A DNA stretch of 64,000 bases from Polytrichum commune (Eukaryota > Streptophyta > Polytrichopsida > Polytrichales > Polytrichaceae), in NCBI GenBank assembly GCA_950295325.1, contig OX485804.1, forward strand, positions 5,952,001-6,016,000. Reading direction: 5' to 3'. A model generated the notes under the pieces. That model was not told the origin of the DNA. It did not search any database and saw only the letters and a program-made list of their open reading frames with translations. Below, piece after piece: positions 11,356 to 21,776 of this stretch. Positions within the stretch are counted from its first letter, which is position 1, and each line of letters starts with the position of its first letter. The translations under genes were made by a program, and so were the position numbers.

Positions 11356-11862
11356 AGGGGGACTTCACACACGAGCCAAGAGCCGTGACCATGAGATTGT
11401 GAGAGCCCAAAAGAAAGTGTCCAAAGGCCATTCCAAGACACCTCCAAAATCATGTGGTGTGGTCACGGAGCCTCAAGTGTAGTGTGAAGCCATGTGTGAC
11501 CGGGCCATCAACCAAATGCAATTTCAATGAATTTCTATTCACGTGGGTCCTCACACAATGATAAAATAGAATAAACCAACGGTTGTGAGCATTTGGAGTG
11601 TCACGGTCTCCCAGGTTTGTGTGTTAGGCCTACCTCCAAGAGGTGGTTTTTTAAAATAGACCAAATGACCATGAAACATGATTTGTTCAATGCCATGTAG
11701 GAATCCATGGAGACCTTACATCTATCTCGCATTCACTTGTATACTCCGTTGGTCCCTCAATAGTAGTGTGAAGCGAACGTAGACGGGCTCCGCCTTGTCC
11801 ACCAATGAGAGTGCTTGAAGTGTAATGGTCACGGGCTCTCAGTCTCGTGTGTGAAGTGGCCC
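11356..11862 (-). mobile_element. PIF/Harbinger-like MITE, GGGCCACTTCACAC family, copy B1
   Basis: About 507 bp ending in inverted GGGGGACTTCACACACGAG and GTCTCGTGTGTGAAGTGGCCC. It joins copy B2 head to tail through a single shared TTA at 11,863-11,865. Internal landmarks are ATGGTCACGGGCTCTCA and AGTGTCCAAAGGCC. Non-coding. The minus label follows the orientation opposite to the copies at 12,653, 20,595 and 60,063. Confidence 0.9.
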
Positions 11863-11865
11863 TTA

Positions 11866-12371
11866 GGGCCACTTCACACACGAACCAAGAACCGTGACCA
11901 TGAAATTGTGAGAGCCCAAAAGAAAGTGTCCAGAGGCCGTCCCAACACACCTTCAAAATCATGTATTATGGTCACGGACCCTCAAGTGTAGTGTGAAGTC
12001 ATATGTGACCGGGCCCTAAACCAAATGCTATTTCAATGAATTTTTATTCATGCGGGTCCTTACACATGATAAAATAGACTAAGTCAACGGTTATGAATGT
12101 TTGAAGTGCCATGGTCTCCCGGTTTTGTGTTAGGCCTGCCTCCAAGAAGTGGTGTTTGAAATTAGTCCAAGTGACCGTGAAACACGATCCATTCGATGCC
12201 GTGTAGGAATCCATGTAGACTTTACATCCATCTTGCATTCACTCATATACTCCGTTGGTCCCTCAAGCGTAGTGTGAGGTAGCGAACGTGGACGGGCTCC
12301 GCCTTTTCCACCAATGAGAGTGCTTGAAGCGTAATGGTCACGGGCTCTCAGTCTCGTGTGTGAAGTGGCCC
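11866..12371 (-). mobile_element. PIF/Harbinger-like MITE, copy B2
   Basis: GGGCCACTTCACACACGAAC on the left and TCTCGTGTGTGAAGTGGCCC on the right, flanked by TTA (11,863) and TAA (12,372). It is in tandem with B1 and has the same internal order. The several 60-90 codon frames inside B1 and B2 are element sequence, not genes. Confidence 0.92.
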
Positions 12372-12652
12372 TAATTCTTCTTAATTTCTGTACTGGAGCA
12401 GTACAGATATGAATATCTGGAAAGATGTGTAGCGCATGCTTTGGCTACTCTGTAACCCTATGAATTTTCTGGCCAAAAGGAAGAAGAGACTTCAATTCCA
12501 TCTCAATTGAGTAAGGACCGAGAGCGATATCACGTCCGTGCTAACTTAAGTTAAGTGCTGGCAATTTGCGGTGTTGGGTTGTGTCGATAGCCACCGAATT
12601 ATAAATAATCGCTCATAATTGTATATTTCAAGTGCAAGTAGTACACTAATAA

Positions 12653-13159
12653 GGGCCACTTCACACACGAGACTGAGAGCCCGTGACCATTACGCTTCAA
12701 GCACTCTCATTGGTGGGCAAGGCGGAGCCGGTCCAAGTTCGCTACTTCACACTACGCTTGAGGGACCAACGGAGTATATGAGTGAATGCAAGATGGGTGT
12801 AAAGTCTACATGGATTCCTACATGGCATCGAATGGATCATATTTCATGGTCACTTGGATTCTTTTCAAAAACCATCTCTTGGAGGTAGGCCTTACACAAA
12901 ACCGGGAGGCTATGGCACTCCGAATGTTCTCAACCGTTGATTTTATTCTATTCTATCGTGTGTGAGGACCTGCATGAATAGAAATTCCTTGAAATAGTAT
13001 TTGGTTGAGGGTCCAGTCACATATGACTTCACACTACACTTGAGGGTTCGTGACCACACCACATGATTTTGGAGGTGTGTTGGGACGGCCTTTGGACACT
13101 TTCTTTAGGGCTCTCACAATTTCATGGTCACGGCTCTTGGGTCGTGTGTGAAGAGGCCC
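12653..13159 (+). mobile_element. PIF/Harbinger-like MITE, copy B3
   Basis: A plus-orientation copy bounded by perfect TAA duplications (12,650-12,652 and 13,160-13,162), with tips GGGCCACTTCACACACGAGA and TCGTGTGTGAAGAGGCCC. Together with B1 and B2 in the opposite orientation, it makes a large inverted arrangement across 11.4-13.2 kb. Confidence 0.93.
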
Positions 13160-13167
13160 TAATCGTA

Positions 13168-13345
13168 AACCCCATGTGTGTAGTGTCACCAACACTCATT
13201 TTAAACCTAACGGTATTTGTCATTCCTTGTGATTTTTGTGGACATTATAGGTTCACACTGTTGCAAGTATTATTACTTACTAAGTTATCTTTCATCCAGA
13301 TTTTAGTCATCCATGACAATGCTTTATTACATACATGTTAAGGTT
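13168..13345 (-). repeat. Fragment of the CTACACTAAAT-tip MITE (reverse relative of 16,124-16,503)
   Basis: GTGTAGTGTCACCAACACTC, then ATTTGTCATTCCTTGTGATT and CATCCATGACAATGCTTTAT, match the reverse complement of about 16,260-16,440. The other end is missing. Confidence 0.7.
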
Positions 13346-13818
13346 TAGATTATATCCAAAGTGGATGAACTAAAAGTAAATTGGGATGACATATTTGTGG
13401 ACTTGTTCATAAGAGGTTCTTGCATGGTATATAGACTCAAATGTTATCGGCAACAAAAACATCATCAAATACTTATACCCTACCGGTATCAAAAGATACG
13501 AATTCCTCGTTATAGATTCCCAAACAACAAGATGAGAATAAATAAATGAATACTAGACCTACATTGGTTCTCGCCCTTTAGGAGCAATGAAATACCCCCT
13601 AAGGTAGATGGTGCTAAATTATTCTACTTTAAGGGATGAGCATTTGTGTTAGTGATCTAATTTGAAATGTTAAGTGATTCTCATCAACAATTGTCAGGGG
13701 ATTCCAATGCACCGAAGCATGTCTTATTTGAATTTTGTAAGCAAAGTCATCAAGGTCCAAAGTTTTATTGGTGGATGATCCACAATCAACATGGGAACAC
13801 GACGTTTAGGTGGTGGAC

Positions 13819-14663
13819 TGTAATGTAACTAGAATTATTAAGGAATATTCTAACTACATGTGCCAGTGTGTAAGCAGAGAAAGATGAGAGCTAGACAACT
13901 CTCAGTTGAGGATGAATGGAAAGGAGTAAGACAACTCCAGATTGACAACATGTGTACTGGAGTTAGACAGCTCCGCATTTAGTGCATTAGAACTAGACCA
14001 TTCCAATTGAGAACATGTGCACGTGAGTTAGACAACTCTCGATGAGGTGCACAGGAGTTAGACCACTCCATATTTGGAAAGATGAATGTTATTTATTGGA
14101 GTTAGACAACTCTCGATGAGGTGCACAGGAGTTAGACCACTCCATATTTGGAAAGATGAATGTTATTTATTGGAGTTAGACAACTCTCAATGAATAGATA
14201 AAGCTAGTTGGAATTAGACAGTTCCAACTGGAATAAATGATGGATGTAATTAGTTGGAATTAGACAGTTCCAACTAGAAAGAAGAATGGATGAATCCAAT
14301 TGGAATTAGACAGTTCCAATTGGAAGAATGGAATTGAGATAAGAGATGAAAGAAGGTTCTAGAAGAACCAAAGATAGAAGATTCATAGGAGAACTATGAG
14401 ATAGAACTATGAATAGAATACTTTTACTATATGTAAATATAGAAAGTAAAAGTAGTGCTTCGGCATAAGAGGAAGCTCGGGGGAGGAGAGAGGATCCTTT
14501 TTGTCTCTCTCCTATGGTCGGGTGGTAGAGCTTCTTTGATCAAACTATATTTGGTTGCGGTTTGTAATTAGAGGAAGAAATAAAATTGGTGTTTGTTTCA
14601 ATTCTTTACTTTGAGATTTTGTTGTCAAGAAACAAATTGCCAACTGGTGAGAGGTTCGTAACA
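13819..14663 (+). mobile_element. Possible solo LTR
   Basis: About 845 bp starting TGTAATGTAACTAGAATT and ending GAGAGGTTCGTAACA, so it has TG...CA ends. It contains a TATA-like stretch near 14,425, then a CT/GA-rich and T-rich 3' part that looks like an LTR R/U5. I see no internal retrotransposon genes, primer-binding site or matching second LTR in the window, and the flanking 5-mers (TGGAC and AGACA) do not form a clean duplication. The LTR identity is therefore an inference. Confidence 0.4.
13886..14318. repeat. Array of about 12 small palindromes with a constant TTAGAC core
   Basis: Units such as GGAGTTAGACAACTCC, GGAGTTAGACCACTCC and TTGGAATTAGACAGTTCCAA recur every 30-45 bp. The core stays TTAGAC/CTAGAC while the two flanking arms change together (GAGTT/AACTC, GGAATT/AGTTCC), so each can form a short hairpin. 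One 75-bp block (14,025-14,175) is duplicated in tandem. The array sits in the possible LTR and continues as weaker hairpins such as GGTTCTAGAAGAACC at about 14,354. Confidence 0.8.
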
Positions 14664-15259
14664 AGACATTCTCATAGTCGATACGTACTTGTTGTGCAAG
14701 AATCCGTGATATTAGTTATGGGTGGGGTGTTAATTATAGCATGATTTACTTACCTTTAATGTCACACATGGCACGGGGAAACTGCGTGGTGTTTTCTCAA
14801 CCAATATCAAACTGGTCTATAAGTGAATGCATGGTATCAATAATAGTATCAAAGAGCCCTACTTGCGAGTATTACAATTGTAGTACCAATTAAACATTGT
14901 TAGTTAGCGGGGATCTAAAGGCAACAAAATATTTGTACATCCAAATTATTATTTGTACCAATACCATTTCAAGCTTTATGCAACTAGTTATACGATTCAT
15001 ATACAACTTATAATACTACATTGATTCTATCCATGTATGAAGGTTTTTGCATGATATATAAACTTGAATGGTATTGATAACCTATAATAGGTCGTCACAT
15101 ACATGTACTCTATTCGTACCAACAAATGGGAACTCCTCATTATAGACATTGCTCGAACGGTATCTAGAAAAGACAATATTAGTCCAACATTGGTTTCAAC
15201 ATGCAACAAGTCTCACTGAGCATTAACGGTTCCTAAGATATGCGATCGAAGTTGATTAC
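14664..15259. repeat. Diverged dispersed repeat, TACCAATACC-type
   Basis: Blocks such as GTACCAATACCATTTC, TTTTTGCATGATATATAAAC and GGGAACTCCTCATTATAGA also occur around 13,360-13,540 and, more weakly, 19,650-20,110. No ends can be set and no gene is visible. Confidence 0.4.
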
Positions 15260-15627
15260 GGTTGTGGGTATTATTTGGTTGTTTTTCTTAACTGGACAAC
15301 TATATTTGATTGGTGTGTGCTTAAGTTAAGATCAAGGAATGTGCATGGCCATAAAAGACGCATATTTCAAAGAGAATGGACTACATATTCGAATTTATTA
15401 ATTACTCCACACTCAACAATGGATAAATTTGGGAGGACTTATGTATTGTAGAAAGAAAAGAACAGCAAACATGCACTTTCAATACTCGTAATTAAATCAT
15501 GCAAAATATGATTTTTAATTATGCTTCATCATAGATCTGCTAGTGCAACACAAGTTTTGTCGTGTGGATCTAATTTGTAGAAGTTGGAGAACATGAAAAA
15601 ACGAACCGAAAAACACCCACATAACCT
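15260..15627 (+). mobile_element. Inverted-repeat MITE, GTGGGTRTTATTTGGTT family, copy M2
   Basis: The left end GGTTGTGGGTATTATTTGGT is inverted at the right as CCGAAAAACACCCACATAACC. The interior has CTTAACTGGACAACTATATT and ATGCTTCATCATAGATCTGC. The reversed relative at 55,111-55,470 has all the same blocks in opposite order, which supports these limits. Confidence 0.75.
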
Positions 15628-15819
15628 CAAACATCTCATTAAGGATCTCCCATTTTGGTGTAGTGTGATGTTGAACTAGCGAGATGTCAAAAGCCACCAA
15701 ACTCCCCCGTCCTCCCCCAAAAAACACTCAAAATTTCTCAATGATCCACACGTCCCAATAAATAGCAAAATAACCAAAGCAATTGGCGGAGACTCCCATA
15801 GTAAAAATTGTCATCAAAT

Positions 15820-16015
15820 GCAATGAACCGGGAGAATTGACCGATAGCTAAAGATGAACCGGTTGAAGTTCAAGACTTAACGTAACGATCATTTTAAGAG
15901 AATCTATGGAATATACCTAAACTTAATTAAGAACAACCTAATGATCACAACATGTAACCGGTTGGACTTGAAAACACTTGGATTTTGACCGATTATGCCC
16001 AAAAATCTCTCCGGA
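15820..16015 (+). repeat. Dispersed repeat P2
   Basis: Contains GATGAACCGGTTGAAGTTCA, ACATGTAACCGGTTGGACTT and GATTATGCCCAAAAATCTC, colinear with P1, P3 and P5. No terminal inverted repeats are evident. Confidence 0.7.
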
Positions 16016-16123
16016 CGTGGAACAAATGCTCGTACATCAAAGCACCCCGAGTCCTAATAATGTTCATATGCTCAAGCCCATATGTAAATTCAATCCGTTT
16101 GTTTCAAGTGGTGTATAACTTTA

Positions 16124-16503
16124 TTACACTAATTATGATATTTAGTGTCATATGGTATTTTAGGTCACTATGGTCACCTTTCGGATGCCACTTCTTATGA
16201 AGAAGTGAACAAATATTGTCACGGGTGATGGATGAGTTCATCCATGGGCCAACACCCTACCTTCTCTTGTAAAGCGACTTCCGATGAAATATTGTCATGG
16301 ATGATTGAAAATTGGATGAAAAATGAATTGGTAAGTGCCAGTAATCGCAACACTGTAATTCTATAATCACTCCAAATAATTACAAGGAATGACAAATAAT
16401 GTTGGGTTAACAATTAGTGTTAGTGACACTACACCGCAGTTTACAATTAGTATTGAGCAAGAAAATTAGAATTGGTGACACTAAATGTCATATTTAGTGT
16501 AGT
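16124..16503 (+). mobile_element. MITE with CTACACTAAAT-like tips, copy E5
   Basis: Left tip TTACACTAATTATGATATTT and right tip GTCATATTTAGTGTAG. The interior has TTAGTGTCATATGGTATTTT and ATGACAAATAATGTTGGG. It matches 59,017-59,424 over its length and the reversed fragment at 13,168. Confidence 0.75.
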
Positions 16504-17150
16504 TCAAAGTGGAAGAAAGAAAATAAAGAGGATGGAAACGATCGGATCTTCATAAACAATATTGAAATAAATGCTTGCATCCAGTTTTCAACTTCTCAAC
16601 TCTTGATGGTGTAAATGTCCCAATATGGGACTCTTAATGTTTAGCAATAGGACCTTGCTTGAAATGAAGTACTTCTTAATAGTTTTCCAGTTCTAGATGT
16701 AGCTGTTGAAATTGTGTATCATCTGCTAAAGGTTAATTATAAGGATGATTTTTTTTTTAAAAACAACTCTTGAATGTTATCTTCTATATCTTACCGGGTG
16801 AGGAGATTTCAAAAGATATTGGAGGGTTTGATTAGTCCAATATCATATTTTTTTGCTTCCACCAAGCTGTGAAAAGAAAGGAAAACCAACGTTGGGCAAT
16901 CCGACGTGAAGTTGAGTCTGTTGGTCCTACCTTGATGAAGAATCCTCTTGGTGCAAGGTGGGGTTTACCTTGTAGTGGGTGAGCTCTTCACCAAGTTGAG
17001 ATGTCTATAATGTAGCCAAATTTTCAAGTTTCTCATTAAAAACAACGAGATTTGTGATCATGCTAAATTTTCGGAGTTTTGACTTTTAAAAATCATTGCA
17101 GGAGGTTTTTTCTTGTTTGTTTTGTTTTTGTTTTGGTGTGCACTGATGTG
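16504..17150. other. Unassigned spacer
   Basis: No gene, repeat relative or RNA gene could be supported here. Confidence 0.4.
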
Positions 17151-17975
17151 GAATCTAGGTGCAACCCTTTGACTCGTGGTAATAATTCACAAATTACCCT
17201 TGGAATGTTATTTTATACTACATCTTAGGAAATGCTTTGCTTTCCAAATCTCGAAGTAAGGGTTATGCATTGATTCACCTCAATCATAGAAGAGGCCTTT
17301 AACCATTTGCCATCCACATATGGTGACACACATGATCACAACTTCCCTTTTGTGGTGATTCGTAAAGAACCCTTGGAAATGTTGATGTTTTGTAGCACAT
17401 CTTACGCGTTGTATTACAACCCCTCGGGCCTTTGAACTTAAGGTTAAGGGTTTAGGGTTCAAGCACCTCAATCATAAAGGAGGCCCGTGAGCATTTGCCA
17501 TCCACACATGCATGCACATGGAAGTAAGTTAGTCGGAAGATCACATCTTCCCTTTTGTGACGATTCTCAAGAACCCTTGAAGCATCGTTATAAAAGGCAC
17601 ATCTTAGAAAAGCGTTTTAAGGATTAGGCCTTTGAGGGTTAACGGTAACCTCGCCTCAATCTTATAAGAAAGAGTACGTTATTGCCATCCACATGTTGTG
17701 ATAATTATCATCAAGAAACCCTTGGAAACTTATGTCATTCTATACCACGTCTTAGAAAACATTTTCACCCCTCAAGCCTTTGACTCGAGGTTAAAGGTTA
17801 CCTCACTACAATAAGAAAAGAGGCCCATGAGAAATTTACCATCATCACTTGTTGGTCTCAATGTCACACTTCTTCTCTTGTGAAAATTCTCAAGAAACTT
17901 GTGGGAGTCTTCTCTTAGAGCACATCTTGAGATTATTTCACCCTTTGGGACTTTTAACTTAGAGTTACATATTAA

Positions 17976-18288
17976 GGTAGAGGGGCCCTTTCCCGCTCGG
18001 GTACTTAAAATCGCTCACTAGACCTATCCAAACAAGAGGTACATTATAGCTTCCAACCTCAAATTTCTATGTAATCATGGTGTACATTTTTTGGGGTGAG
18101 TGGTTTTGGGTACCCCTATGAGTTCTCCTTCCAAAATTCATAACTAATTCAATATTAATCCAAAATTAATTATTCCAATTGGTCCAATTTCCAATGTACT
18201 TTGCACATCTTCCAAGATTGATTCCCCCTTAATAACTCCCCAATGAACATGCCAATCTAAAATTCGAGCGGGAAAGGGCCCCTCTACC
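17976..18288 (+). mobile_element. MITE with TTAA flanks, GGTAGAGGGG family, copy H1
   Basis: Tips GGTAGAGGGGCCCTTTCCCG and CGGGAAAGGGCCCCTCTACC are near-perfect inverted repeats, flanked by TTAA on both sides (17,972-17,975 and 18,289-18,292). It interrupts the tandem array. A reversed copy is at 47,592-47,902. TTAA suggests a piggyBac-like target, but a 3-bp TTA/TAA duplication cannot be excluded. Confidence 0.88.
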
Positions 18289-18564
18289 TTAAGTCACCTC
18301 AATTGTTGAAGAGGCCCACGAGCACGTGCAAATCACACAAGGTCTCAATCACAACTTCTCTTTTGTGACGATCGTTCTCAAGAAACCCTTGGAAATGTTA
18401 CTTTATAGAACCTACTAGACAATGACTTATTCCTCAAGCTTGTAATTAAGGGCCAAGGATCAACTCACCTCAATCATAGAAGAGAACATTGGGCATCTAC
18501 CATCCACATGTGATCACAACAACTTCTCTTTTGTGACGAATCTCAATAAAGCCTTTGGAAATGC

Positions 18565-18985
18565 TTTATTGGCTCCGTCTGTAGGACAGAGACTATGCAT
18601 CAACTTCTTTGTTTCAAGAGCAAATTTCCTAACCACTTTGCGTTCACACTTGGACGTTACTTGTTCTTGTTATTTTTGGTCCACTTTATTTAATGTGCAT
18701 GTTAACTATAGTTTACATATATATATGATTGCTCCCTAAAATGTATTGAAAGAAATCTAGTTAACTATAGTTATTTCGGTAGTTCTTGATTATTTATTTT
18801 AGAAATTTCGGGTGATAAATGAGTAGCATCAATCCTTGACTTGCATTTGAGAAGAAGGTGCACAAAATCCAAGAAAGGTTTGGTATAGTAAATAGCCATG
18901 GAATGGCATGAGCAAAGTGGACAACTATAATTGTAGTCTTTCATAGTAAAGGACAAAGCCTCACGGTTCTACTGTTTTCTTGTTT
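18565..18985 (+). mobile_element. Dispersed 420-bp element, copy J1
   Basis: Nearly identical over its whole length to 50,273-50,700. It begins TTTATTGGCTCCGTCTGTAG and ends near GCCTCACGGTTCTACTGTTT. Inside the ends, GGCTCCGTC and the inverted GACAAAGCC form short imperfect terminal repeats. It interrupts the tandem array. The 68-codon and 61-codon frames inside are repeat sequence. Confidence 0.85.
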
Positions 18986-19157
18986 GATAGGACATCTTAG
19001 AAAGTGTTTTACCCCTCACACCTCGAATTTAGGATAAAAGGTTAACTCACCTCAATTATGGGAGAGGCATAGATTCCGTTTCCCAATACTTGCCATGGGG
19101 TGTGCGGAAACAATTTGCCCCCATAGTTTTATTGCTCATTCATACTACATTAACGTC

Positions 19158-19436
19158 ACCCAACTACATTGCTTTGTCTAATTAGCGTGGGCCACACTAA
19201 TTTCCAATTATCCACATTTTTTTTATAATTTGAAGTGGCTCATTGTAATTTATAGTGTGAAAAATTGGTGAGGGTTATTTCGTCTACGTAGTTGGATGAA
19301 ATTTCAAGGCAAGGCAAGTACTATATATTTATTAATGTTAACTGAGGCAAGTGCTATAAAATTGATGTGGGACATAATAACTTCCAACTCACGTGATTTT
19401 TTCATCCACACTAATTATACAAAACAATGTAGTTCA
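19158..19436. mobile_element. MITE, CTACATTGYTTTGTCTAATTAG family
   Basis: Left AACTACATTGCTTTGTCTAA and right inverted ATTATACAAAACAATGTAGTT. The same ends bound the outer element at 42,122-42,669. Non-coding. Confidence 0.75.
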
Positions 19437-20594
19437 AAGTCTTTGACCTTGATATAGGTGTTAATTGAGCTAGAAATAATAGCGATGGGGCTTGGCATAA
19501 GAATCAACGTTTTCACCCTCCTTAGTAAGTGTTGTGAATGTGTCCCCAATAAATATTTGAGGGATTTGTGCTATCCAACACCTACGTACCAATTGGGGCT
19601 AGTAAAAACAAGCCCCCTCTTATAGGGTTTACTTTTTTGTGTTGGTTTGGGTTTATTTATTATTTATTATTTTGAAATAGTTATTTTTGGTATACCATTC
19701 GGGTATCTATAATGAAGATTCCATTATATTCAATACCATTAGGGTATGGGTATTTGACAATATTTGTGCTTTTGATACCACTTGGGTCTGTACACCATGC
19801 AAGAACCTTGGTACCTAGGCACAACTGCCCTAGAATCAAAATGGTTTAGGATGGAATTGATCCAGAAATGAACTCAAGCATACAAATGTTCTTTCACCTT
19901 GACATACCCATCCAAACGTCAACATTTCACTCGAATCACAATTTTGATACCCACATGTAGGTTTCTTTGATACCATTATTGGTGCTCATTATCAATACCA
20001 TGCATTCGAATGTATATTTGTACAAACATTGGCTATTACAAATTCATCCTAATTCAACTTCGATGGAATAACTTGAGATACCCGACCTTGATTTAGGTGT
20101 TAATCTGTCTAAACTTAATCACACCGGGGTCTACATACCAATACATTTGTAATGGTATTTAGTGTCATGTACTACTTAGAGTTACGCAATGCTATAAGTA
20201 TTTGTTAAGAATGTGGGGGTTTTTCTTTAATCAAGTAAAGTCATTTATGTTGTATAACGTCCACATAACTTACTTAGAATATGTTGGTAAAAAGTTAACT
20301 CTTCTTAACATTATGAAGCAACTAGACAATGGTGTTTTTCTTAAAGATAGAGGTTGCAATGAAAAATAAATTGATCGCATAGCTGCTTGTCTAAAACTCC
20401 ATAATACACAACTTGAGTGCTCCCCAAAAACGTGCAATCCCAAAATCAAACAAGAATTGTTCTCATTTAATACATGGTCCCACGGAACGCAACCAAGGAG
20501 CTGAGTAGTGTTATGTATAGTAAAAAGCATTATGGAATTCCACATGACACTAAAAACACAATGTTGTGGGTGTTTGTGAGTTGTGTTTAACTTA
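19437..20594. repeat. Mixed repeat debris
   Basis: Contains TACCATTCGGGTATCTATAA/TACCATTAGGGTATGGGTAT direct repeats (19,690-19,770). A block at 20,330-20,540 is related to 48,980-49,170 and 49,610-49,745 (GGTTGCAAT... then AGGAGCTGAGTAGTGTTATG). No gene. Confidence 0.5.
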
Positions 20595-21093
20595 GGGCCA
20601 CTTCACACACGAGACTGAGAGCCCACGACCATTACACTTCAAGCACTCTCATTGGTGGAAAAGGCAAAGCCAGTCCAAGTTTGCTTCACACTATGCTTGA
20701 GGGACCAACGGAGTATATGAATGCAAGATGAATGTAAAGTCCACATGAATTCCTACATGGCATCGAACGGATCATGTTTCATGGTCACTTGGACTATTTT
20801 CAAAAACCACCTCTTGGAGGTAGGCCTAACACTAAACCGGGAGACAATGGCACTCCGAAAGCTCATGACCGTTGATTTATTCTATTGTATCATGCGTGAA
20901 GACCCACATTATTAGAAACTCATTGAAGTAGCATTTGGTTGAGGGTCCGGTCACATATAACTTCACAGTACACTTGAGGGTCCGTGACCACACCACATGA
21001 TTTTGGAGGTGTGTTGGGACGGCCTTTGGACACTTTCTTTTGGGATTTCACAATCTCATGGTCACGGCTCTTGGCTCGTGCGTGAAGTGGCCC
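20595..21093 (+). mobile_element. PIF/Harbinger-like MITE, copy B4
   Basis: Flanked by TTA on both sides (20,592-20,594 and 21,094-21,096). Tips GGGCCACTTCACACACGAGA and GCTCGTGCGTGAAGTGGCCC. Same internal order as B3. Confidence 0.93.
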
Positions 21094-21776
21094 TTACCCG
21101 TCTATGAGTGTCTGCCATCCACATGTGATCTCGACATCACAAGTTCACTTTGTGTAAGGAACTATTCTTTGTCGTGAAATGTTAAATTGTAACAAGTCTT
21201 AGAAAAGAATTTAACACCTCTGAAGTCCTTTTAATTTCTAGGGCTTGGTAAGGTCAACTCACCTTCAATTATAGAAGAGCTTGCACATGCTATATCGACA
21301 CGTGGACAAAATTATATCTACAAATCGTGGAATCTTAGAGTCTACAATTTCTTGAAGAATCCATTAGATTTGCAGTCTCATACTCTCCACTAAATTAACC
21401 CATGTTTTTGGGCTCCAGATTCCAGGAATACGTATAATCCCGCCACCTTGAAGGGCCACCTTCAAGGAGGAAAAGCTTTCTCCAGGGGCATTTTATATTA
21501 GGGCCCATTTTCAAACCCTAGGCATCAACCAATCAGAGTGGTTGGATTGTCCAAATGGGCCCTAATATGGGCCCAAGGACTTTATATTGAGAGTCGGCCC
21601 ACTTGTCCTAAAGCTTGCGTGGCGGGTGACATGGCGGCTTTTCGGAGGGAAAGAACTGGGCCGAAGCCAAAAGATTGGGTCGAGGGTTTATGGAGACCCA
21701 CTTCGCACCTACGGCCCACTTCACCCAACTTCCGTGGCTGTGGTTTCTTCCGTGTGTAGTTTCTTCGCTGATTGCC

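Larger units (their letters stand above)
17150..21300. repeat. Decayed tandem array, about 150-190 bp period, broken by later insertions
   Basis: A landmark close to CACCTCAATCATAGAAGAGGCC, followed by an ATTTGCCATCCACATG block and a TTTTGTGACGATTCTCAAGAA block, recurs near 17,277, 17,467, 17,652, 17,803, 18,296, 18,467, 19,050 and 21,262. Subtracting the elements inserted at 17,976, 18,565 and 20,595 brings most intervals to 150-190 bp. Copies are strongly diverged. The 19.4-20.6 kb part lacks clear units. None of the short frames inside is a gene. Confidence 0.7.

Noticed and set aside
13886-14318. CRISPR-like array of palindromic repeats
   Set aside because: Repeats are not identical, the spacers resemble each other, arms co-vary, and the context is a eukaryotic repeat region with no cas genes.
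21675-21776. Upstream in-frame start for the trihelix protein (34 extra residues)
   Set aside because: The later ATG at 21,777 has a better initiation context, and the upstream residues look like untranslated leader.
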